The notes beneath the pieces were generated by a model. It was not told the origin of the DNA, ran no database searches, and worked only from the letters and a program-made list of their open reading frames with translations. From Thiotrichales bacterium (lineage in GTDB: Bacteria; Pseudomonadota; Gammaproteobacteria; Francisellales; CACEW01): a DNA stretch of 48,134 nt. The position numbers and the translations under genes were made by a program. The stretch spans positions 1 through 48,134 of the forward strand of contig CANJUQ010000015.1 in assembly GCA_947478175.1 (NCBI GenBank). The letters run 5' to 3'. Each line of letters starts with the position of its first letter. The stretch's first letter is position 1. Shown here piece after piece: positions 42,598 to 48,134 of the stretch.

Positions 42598-44130
42598 TCA
42601 ACCAATTGTGAAATTACTCTTAACTTCACTTGCATCTTTATCATCCAATTTTGCTAAACAAGCCTCCACATCGATCTTGTTATCTTCTCCCATGACTTTT
42701 TTGTCAGCATTGGGATCACTTTTATATTTATTAAGATAAAGCTGGAAAACAACAGCAACAACATCATCGCTTGTAGGGGCGCCTGTTGCAGTGCCGGTTG
42801 CAGAAACTGTTTTCACTTTTTTCCATTCAGCTTCCAAGAAAGCTTTATTGACTATTTCAGCCTTTCCATTTCCAGCGCTTATTGGCAAAGAAGTGACCGA
42901 TCTAGGTGAAGGTGAAGGAGATGAAGGCGCAGAAATAGATCCAGGGGTGGTTGGTGTTGGCGAAGGGCTAGAAGATCGCGCAGCTGCAGGAAGAGGCGAA
43001 GGGCCACGAGAAAATATCGAAGCAACGCTACCAACAACTGCATTTGCACTGCTCACTGCTCCAGTCACTAAACGACTGAAAAGACCAGGCGATGATGATG
43101 CTTGAGTTTGAGAAGGTGCTGCATCTACTACTACTGCTGGCGGCAAAGAAGAAGCAGTACTGGCAGCGACAGCAGCTGGCGAAGTAGGGGAAGCTGCTGG
43201 AGGTGTTGGCACGACCACTTGGGATGCGAGAGAAATAGGAGAAACATGAGCTGCCGCAGGTTCAAGCTGTGGCACTAGCACTGCTGCTGAAGCAGGAGAA
43301 ACAGGTTGCACTACAGCTGCAGCTACATTAATTGCTGCCGGCCTCTCAACACCTTCATAAAGATCACTAAGAAGTGGCGATCCCGCTGGGACTTGTAAGT
43401 CATAATGACCCTCCCCTCCCAGCAAATTAACTGGAACAGAATCCAGAACCACTGCATTTTGAATTTCGCGAGACGCCTTGTAAGAATCAGATGAACCATC
43501 TTCTCTTGTACTAGTCGTAATCGTAGCGCCCAAAAGTTGACTGAGCCCAATCAAATGCGCAAACGTTGACTCTTTACCATGAAAAGCTTGAACGGCTTCT
43601 TTAGCAGTTAAATCATTGACCGGTTTAATTTGTGCAATTCGAGAGGATGCTCCAGGAATAGCGACATCCACTTCATGAGCCTGGCCTTCAGAAAATAATC
43701 CATGAAGATTTTGTTTAATTAGACGCAAGAAAGCGGCGTTACTTGATTTTTCAATTAAAACCAAATCCAATTCTTCACGAATCTTCAACCCCATCGCTAT
43801 TTGATAAAGGCTAGATTCGAAGACTGAATTGCTAGTTATTTTTGGAACAATTGCATTGAATAACGCTTTTAAATCCTGAGGGTCTTGTTGTGGCACGGGC
43901 AGACTGGATTTTGCAGCAATGCGTTGAAGCAACCCAAGAACTAAAATTTTTTGTTGCGGATTTGCATCCAAAGCATTCGTTAAAACAACATGCCTAACCC
44001 ACAAAGCCGCAGAAGAATACATGCAAAGATTTTCATGATCTTTAGGTTTTTGACCACCCTGATAAGCAGAAGAAGGCAAACTAGCCTGCGCAGTCACCCT
44101 ATATTGTTGAGTTCGTGGAGCACCTGACAT
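42598..44130 (-). CDS. Putative OTU-like cysteine protease, MSG start
   Basis: A 510-residue protein. D31-H-E-N-L-C36-M-Y near the N-terminus and GGEGH242YDL about 206 residues later look like the catalytic Asp/Cys and His blocks of OTU deubiquitinases (compare D-G-N-C-L-Y/F and H-Y). The Cys-His distance exceeds that of classical OTUs but resembles the Legionella Lot family, which has a helical insert. Residues about 270-450 are Ala/Pro/Ser-rich and disordered, and a small helical domain ends the protein. MSG at 44130 is chosen over an upstream start because GAGGG lies eight bases before it. Promoter and terminator flank it as a single-gene unit. It may act on host ubiquitin; the fold is inferred from two motifs only. 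Confidence 0.5.
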   Translation of the reverse strand: MSGAPRTQQYRVTAQASLPSSAYQGGQKPKDHENLCMYSSAALWVRHVVLTNALDANPQQKILVLGLLQRIAAKSSLPVPQQDPQDLKALFNAIVPKITSNSVFESSLYQIAMGLKIREELDLVLIEKSSNAAFLRLIKQNLHGLFSEGQAHEVDVAIPGASSRIAQIKPVNDLTAKEAVQAFHGKESTFAHLIGLSQLLGATITTSTREDGSSDSYKASREIQNAVVLDSVPVNLLGGEGHYDLQVPAGSPLLSDLYEGVERPAAINVAAAVVQPVSPASAAVLVPQLEPAAAHVSPISLASQVVVPTPPAASPTSPAAVAASTASSLPPAVVVDAAPSQTQASSSPGLFSRLVTGAVSSANAVVGSVASIFSRGPSPLPAAARSSSPSPTPTTPGSISAPSSPSPSPRSVTSLPISAGNGKAEIVNKAFLEAEWKKVKTVSATGTATGAPTSDDVVAVVFQLYLNKYKSDPNADKKVMGEDNKIDVEACLAKLDDKDASEVKSNFTIG

Positions 44131-44169
44131 GGTTTTCACCCTCATAATTTCTTTAAAAACATACTCGAG

Positions 44170-44198
44170 ATACTACGGACCCCCTAATGTCAAGTCAA
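44170..44198 (-). promoter_or_regulatory. Probable sigma-70 promoter of the OTU-like gene
   Basis: On the complement strand TTGACT (44193-44198), 17 bases, TAGTAT (44170-44175). Spacing is ideal and the -35 has one mismatch. Transcription would start about 33 bases before the MSG start codon. Confidence 0.6.
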
Positions 44199-44256
44199 CG
44201 AGATTAAGCATAATTAATTGTTATATTTCATTGCTCTATTAAAGTTTTATTAAGGA

Positions 44257-45252
44257 TTATTCCGATCCGACAGATCGACCCAAGAGCTGCATCACCGCTT
44301 CTTTCGGTGAAACTTGTTCAAAAAGAACGCGGTACATTTGCGTTACGATTGGCATTTCTATTTTTAATCTAGGACAAAGGTGAAAAATCGTTTCAGTATT
44401 GGGATAACCCTCGACGACTTGTTGGACGGTTTCTAGCGCTTCTGGGATAGATTTTCCCTGACCGACCAAAACTCCAAAACGACGATTCCGAGATTGATTA
44501 TCTGAACAAGTCAAAATCAAATCTCCCAACCCAGAAAGTCCGCATAAAGTTTCTGGCTTGGCCCCTAACGCCACACCCAACCTAGTCATTTCAGCCAAAG
44601 CCCGAGTCATTAAAGCGGCTTTGGTATTAGCTCCAAAACCCAAACCATCGGCAATGCCTACCGCAATAGCCATGACGTTTTTGACCGCCCCGCCTATTTG
44701 AGCGCCGACAAAATCATCGCAACGATAAGTTCTGAAGACTTTCTCTTGAAAAGCTTCTTGCATCTGCTTGGTAAATTCAGGATCTGTCCCGGCAACAACG
44801 ACGGCTGTTGGTTGTCCTGCCGCGACTTCTTTGGCAAAACTTGGCCCTGTGATAACCGCCAAGGGATGATCATGAGAAAGAATTCTTCGGGCCACTTTGT
44901 CTAAAAAATCACCGGTCTCTGGATCCAGCCCTTTAGTCGCCCAAATAACCCCATGATGAGGTTGCAAATATTGTTGGACAGTTTTTAAGACAGCTGAAAA
45001 AGCATGAGACGGAACTGCGATTAAAACAAAATCTGATTTCGCAATATCAGCTTCTAGATTCAGACTGATTTGTAAATTCTCTGGGAAAATAATGCCTGGT
45101 AAATAATTGGGATTTTCTCGCAAAGAAATCATTTGATCTCGGTGAGAACTTTCCCGGGTATATAAAAAAACAGGATGGCCACCACGCGCTAAAACTAGAG
45201 CCAGCGCAGTTCCCCAGGCACCGGCTCCAATGACTGTAAAACTTGAATTCAC
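44257..45252 (-). CDS. gpsA: Glycerol-3-phosphate dehydrogenase (NAD(P)+)
   Basis: A 331-residue enzyme making sn-glycerol-3-phosphate from dihydroxyacetone phosphate for phospholipid synthesis. The dinucleotide fold begins VIGAGAWGTALA; GPSFAKEVAAGQPTA, GAVKNVMAIAVGIADGLG (with the catalytic Lys) and GLSGLGDLILTC are family signatures. The start is GTG. It lies downstream of secB on the same strand, the conserved gammaproteobacterial order, here separated by an R1 repeat. Confidence 0.96.
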   Translation of the reverse strand: MNSSFTVIGAGAWGTALALVLARGGHPVFLYTRESSHRDQMISLRENPNYLPGIIFPENLQISLNLEADIAKSDFVLIAVPSHAFSAVLKTVQQYLQPHHGVIWATKGLDPETGDFLDKVARRILSHDHPLAVITGPSFAKEVAAGQPTAVVVAGTDPEFTKQMQEAFQEKVFRTYRCDDFVGAQIGGAVKNVMAIAVGIADGLGFGANTKAALMTRALAEMTRLGVALGAKPETLCGLSGLGDLILTCSDNQSRNRRFGVLVGQGKSIPEALETVQQVVEGYPNTETIFHLCPRLKIEMPIVTQMYRVLFEQVSPKEAVMQLLGRSVGSE

Positions 45253-45273
45253 CTATATGCCCCGCTTGAACAT

Positions 45274-45294
45274 GGGCGAACACAAGGTTCGCCC
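45274..45294. repeat. R1 palindromic repeat
   Basis: GGGCGAA, spacer CACAAGG, TTCGCCC, between secB and gpsA. It is identical in its 21 bases to the copy inside the oxygenase gene at 39513. Confidence 0.75.
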
Positions 45295-45306
45295 CTCCAC
45301 TTTTTA

Positions 45307-45837
45307 TTAATGCACCGTCGCAGGATCAGATTGCTTAGTTTTATTCGCCATTTCTTGCTGATAAAGCACATCAAAATTAATCGGTGCCAAATTCAATTGA
45401 GGGAAGCCGCCTTTCATAACTAAATCGCAAATACATTCACGTGCATAGGGATAAAGTAAATTAGGACAAAACGCGCCCAAAGTATGATGCAACTGAGTTT
45501 GATCCAAGCCACGCACAGAAAAAATACCGGCTTGTTTCAGTTCTATTTTGAAAGCTTGCTCACCCGACGATTTTACTTCGCACTTCACTTCTAAAATCAC
45601 TTCATGTGTATCTGGTTCGGCCAAAGGCTTCGTCATGGTTCCAATCTGAACGCTCAGCTCTGGCTTCCAGTCTTTCGCAAAAACAGTTGAGCCACTCGGT
45701 AATTCAAACGTACAGTCTTTCACATAAATTTTATGAATTTGAAAAGGTGCTTTTTGTTGATCTGACATTTGCGCTTGCGAAGCGCCAGAGCCATTAACAA
45801 GTTCTGAAGATAAATCTATTGCATTTTTTTCACTCAT
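45307..45837 (-). CDS. secB: Protein-export chaperone SecB
   Basis: A 176-residue cytosolic chaperone that keeps preproteins unfolded and hands them to SecA. Family stretches: FQIHKIYVKDCTFELP, LEVKCEVK, QAGIFSVRG, and LGAFCPNLLYPYARECICDL followed by GGFPQLNLAPINFD. The start MSEKNA at 45837 is preferred to an upstream ATG at 45846 because AGAGG is then properly spaced. It follows the rhodanese gene and precedes gpsA, as in E. coli (yibN-grxC-secB-gpsA), but grxC is absent. Confidence 0.96.
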   Translation of the reverse strand: MSEKNAIDLSSELVNGSGASQAQMSDQQKAPFQIHKIYVKDCTFELPSGSTVFAKDWKPELSVQIGTMTKPLAEPDTHEVILEVKCEVKSSGEQAFKIELKQAGIFSVRGLDQTQLHHTLGAFCPNLLYPYARECICDLVMKGGFPQLNLAPINFDVLYQQEMANKTKQSDPATVH

Positions 45838-45854
45838 CAAAATCATCCTCTTTA

Positions 45855-46277
45855 TTAATTAGAAACTATTGGCAGCTCGGCCTTACGCCAGGCACTCATG
45901 CCACCTGCTAAAACATTCACGCTGTAACCCGATTTTTTTAACTTGGCTGCAACGGCCTTGGCGCTCACACCACGTTCACAGACAATAATCAAAGGTGTTT
46001 TTTGAAATTTTTTAAGGTTTTTTTCAGATTCTTGAAAGGCCAATGTCTTAAAATTAATTGCATCAGAAATATGGCCCTGTTTGAAAGCACTTTCGGATCG
46101 AATATCGACCCACTTGGCTTTTTCACGGTTGGCTAGCATGACCGCAGTTTGGGGCGTAATTTCAGGTACGCCAAAATTCCGATGGCGAAATTCGATCCAA
46201 AAATAAGCCAGTAAAATTATTATTAACGGCAGGACCACGTACCAATTTTCGATTAAAAACGGAATTAACTTATCCAT
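45855..46277 (-). CDS. Membrane-anchored rhodanese-domain protein (YibN-like)
   Basis: A 140-residue protein with an N-terminal membrane helix at about 10-28 (NWYVVLPLIIILLAYFWI) and one rhodanese domain. WVDIRSESAFKQGHISDAIN is the first signature, and the active-site loop CERGVSA contains the catalytic Cys. The C-terminal VLAGGMSAWRKAELP is typical. It transfers or carries sulfane sulfur, though the true substrate of YibN-type proteins is unclear. It is 17 bp upstream of the chosen secB start and probably in one operon with secB. Confidence 0.9.
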   Translation of the reverse strand: MDKLIPFLIENWYVVLPLIIILLAYFWIEFRHRNFGVPEITPQTAVMLANREKAKWVDIRSESAFKQGHISDAINFKTLAFQESEKNLKKFQKTPLIIVCERGVSAKAVAAKLKKSGYSVNVLAGGMSAWRKAELPIVSN

Positions 46278-46330
46278 GAAAGATCTTATGAAACCAGCTG
46301 TTATAAAAGGCGCGGGAGTATTCCAGAATC

Positions 46331-47524
46331 TTACAGGCAGGACAAGAGGGCCAGAACAATCACCCCAAAGCCTAACAAAGCTGTCAGGAGCATCAGTAAA
46401 TTCCCACGACCTCGTAATTTATAAACCATCCAGGGTGGCAAAATTAATAATAAAATCGCGACGAAAATTCCCGCACACCCTAAAACTTTTACAAAACCCT
46501 GAGGATAAAACAGCGCCACACCAGCGGGAATAATAAAAACCAATCCCCACACCCCTAGACGACCCGCCAAAGATTTCGAAGAGACTTTCAAGCCATCTAA
46601 CATAAAATCAAATAGCCCTAGCGCCACTCCTAAAAAAGACGTCGTGACAGCTACGTCCGTAAACAAATTCACAAAAAATTGAACCTGCTTGCTATGCAAA
46701 TAATTTTGCAATAGCCCCACCATTTCACCGACAGATCCGCCTTTGGAAACAACAGAAGATAAAGCATCTGGGCCGGTATTAGGCAAAACCCCCAATGTAC
46801 TCATCACCCAAAGCAAATAAATAATTAACGGCAACGTACAGCCCGAAATAATAATCCAACGTAGTCTTTTGGGATGATCACCAATATATAAACGGATACT
46901 AGGAATCACGACATGAAACCCAAACGAAGTGATCAAAATAGGCAAGGCCATCAAAACAGGTTTGAACGTCGGATTTCCGGCTAAAAAATTAGGATTGATA
47001 TGAGGAATCGTTAAGCCTGCCAAAATAAAAAATGCGCCCAATTTAATAAACATCAAAACTCGATTGAGATAATCAACAGGCCGGGTTCCAAAAAAAACAA
47101 AGCCTCCTAAAAACAAAGTAAAGATGGCAACACAAATCAAATGGGGGAATCCACGGGGAAATTCTTTTGGAAATAAAACGCTCGTCAGATGTCCTAAAAG
47201 CGCCGATCCGCCCGTAATATAAGCGGCACATAGGGCATACAGTAATAAACAAATTGTCACCCAAGTAATAACAGCCCCGATGGGTCCAATGGTTTTAGTC
47301 GCCATGGTCGAAAAACTAGCGGCTCTAGGAAAAGCTAGATTTACTTCTAAAAATTGCAGTGCCGTGTAAAGCATCAAAGCCCAGCAAAATATTAATAAAA
47401 AAGAAGCCGTCCAAACGCCTAAAGAAGCCGTCACTAATGGGATCGCTAGCATCCCTGCCCCGACAGCAGTTCCCGTAATAATTAAAGTCGCGCCAATGGA
47501 TTTTAATAGCAATTCAGTAAACAC
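46331..47524 (-). CDS. Aromatic amino acid permease (HAAAP family, TyrP/Mtr-like)
   Basis: A 397-residue inner-membrane protein with about eleven hydrophobic segments. The first, IGATLIITGTAVGAGMLAIP, is the hallmark of the hydroxy/aromatic amino acid permeases, and SFGFHVVIPSIRLYIGDHPK in the middle is also characteristic. It probably imports tyrosine or tryptophan with H+; which one is not decidable here. The start is GTG at 47524. It lies 53 bp upstream of the rhodanese gene on the same strand. Confidence 0.9.
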   Translation of the reverse strand: MFTELLLKSIGATLIITGTAVGAGMLAIPLVTASLGVWTASFLLIFCWALMLYTALQFLEVNLAFPRAASFSTMATKTIGPIGAVITWVTICLLLYALCAAYITGGSALLGHLTSVLFPKEFPRGFPHLICVAIFTLFLGGFVFFGTRPVDYLNRVLMFIKLGAFFILAGLTIPHINPNFLAGNPTFKPVLMALPILITSFGFHVVIPSIRLYIGDHPKRLRWIIISGCTLPLIIYLLWVMSTLGVLPNTGPDALSSVVSKGGSVGEMVGLLQNYLHSKQVQFFVNLFTDVAVTTSFLGVALGLFDFMLDGLKVSSKSLAGRLGVWGLVFIIPAGVALFYPQGFVKVLGCAGIFVAILLLILPPWMVYKLRGRGNLLMLLTALLGFGVIVLALLSCL

Positions 47525-47661
47525 CTGAAGAATTTGAAGCGGGGCACTATACCAAAACTTTTATTTTTCCAAACAACTTTACTTCAAGGGGTGTGATTGA
47601 AACTGTGGTTTTTAAGTCGAGCATTCAGTTTGAACATCATTGAGAACTGGTAATGACTAAA

Positions 47662-47726
47662 TCGTCTCTCCCCTCGCGGGAGAGACAGGCCCGAAAGGCC
47701 TTAGCCTTGAGGGACAGAGAGGGGGC
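47662..47726. repeat. Dispersed palindromic repeat, family R2
   Basis: CGTCTCTCCCCTCGCGGGAG, AGACAGGCCCGAAAGGCC, then GAGGGACAGAGAGGGGGC. It is in the same orientation as the copy at 16966 and adjoins the 3' end of the DUF559 gene. Confidence 0.75.
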
Positions 47727-47738
47727 AAAAAAATCAAC

Positions 47739-48074
47739 CTATTGAAGGTTTAAAAACACAGCCTCTAGGACGTCTTTCTTTTGTTTGAAAATTTCGTGAT
47801 TCCAAAATCGAAGTACACGAAATCCTTGAGATTCTAAATAACTTGTTCTGAGCGCATCTTTTTCAAGTCTTTTCTCTTCTAAATGTTGGCTACCGTCTAA
47901 TTCAATAACCAAGCGTTTTTCATAACAGACAAAATCAACAATGTAGGGCCCGATTATCTCCTGACGTTTGAATTTAAAATCTCCGAATCTTTTAGCTCGT
48001 AAGAAATACCATAAGGTTGACTCAGCATCTGTTTGCTCAGAGCGCAAGCGTTTTTTGAAAATCTCTAACGTCAT
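47739..48074 (-). CDS. DUF559 (Vsr-like endonuclease fold) protein
   Basis: A 111-residue protein of the DUF559 family, related to very-short-patch-repair-type nucleases. ESTLWYFLRAKRFGDFKFKRQ, IVDFVCYEKRLVIELDGSQH and FRVLRFWNHEIF carry the expected E ... D ... E/D-x-D-x-Q-H residues of the nuclease core. AAGGGTG before the ATG supports the start. The function in cells is not established for the family. A truncated homologue lies at 29568-29755, and both copies are flanked by palindromic repeats at their 3' end. Confidence 0.88.
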   Translation of the reverse strand: MTLEIFKKRLRSEQTDAESTLWYFLRAKRFGDFKFKRQEIIGPYIVDFVCYEKRLVIELDGSQHLEEKRLEKDALRTSYLESQGFRVLRFWNHEIFKQKKDVLEAVFLNLQ

Positions 48075-48134
48075 GATTCACCCTTCAAAAAGGGGTAATG
48101 ATCAACAATTTTTTAACGAGAATAAATATGAATA

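Noticed and set aside
42791..43105. A 104-residue frame opposite the OTU-like gene
   Set aside because: It mirrors the Ala/Pro/Ser-rich linker codons; it has no independent start signal.
1..48134. CRISPR array, rRNA or tRNA genes
   Set aside because: No regularly spaced direct repeats and no recognisable tRNA or rRNA segment were found when reading the intergenic regions; the repeats present are dispersed palindromes.

Overview
The window looks like a chromosomal segment of a moderately AT-rich gammaproteobacterium, probably a host-associated (Legionellales-like) one. The housekeeping content supports Gammaproteobacteria: DUF1841 next to nth, nusB, plsY, a full-size RNase E with a Zn-link CxxC, era, trpS, and a rhodanese-secB-gpsA block on one strand. 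The host-associated lifestyle is inferred from the accessory genes: large proteins without recognisable homologues, a protein starting MGCTPSKS (a eukaryotic-type lipidation signal), and a probable OTU-like cysteine protease. Nothing here fixes the genus.

Region 1 (about 1-15.8 kb) is accessory. After an acetoacetate decarboxylase comes an asparagine-synthase-like gene (probable lasso-peptide cyclase), diverging from a 63-residue peptide gene with the W-x2-P-x-I ... T leader spacing of paeninodin-type lasso precursors. A 436-residue protein of unknown function and a 1950-residue membrane protein with cadherin-like repeats follow. The pattern then repeats: a second 63-residue precursor with the same upstream block, a small six-cysteine secreted protein, and a second cadherin-like membrane protein (1155 residues) with an almost identical N-terminal domain. 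I read this as a duplicated three-gene module (precursor, unrelated middle gene, giant surface protein) served by one cyclase. No lasso B protein or dedicated exporter lies in the window.

Region 2 (15.8-29.4 kb) is mostly core genes: DUF1841, nth, an orphan pilus-type chaperone, nusB, plsY, a MATE-like transporter, a ribbon-helix-helix regulator, pheA, nupC, trpS, an APC permease and rne. One small membrane protein of unknown function (21805-22449) is interspersed.

Region 3 (29.4-44.2 kb) is accessory again. It has an inverted repeat around a decayed DUF559 gene, three large helical-looking proteins (579, 1231 and 1249 residues, the last two sharing shuffled modules), a 2OG-Fe(II) oxygenase, a 224-residue protein, the MGC protein, era, and the OTU-like protein with its own promoter and terminator. 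Eight proteins of unknown or inferred function across the window begin Met-Ser-Gly using different synonymous codons.

Region 4 (44.2-48.1 kb) holds gpsA, secB, a membrane-anchored rhodanese, an aromatic amino acid permease and an intact DUF559 gene. At least three families of short palindromic repeats are scattered between genes. No tRNA, rRNA, CRISPR array or insertion sequence was seen. All homology calls are by eye.
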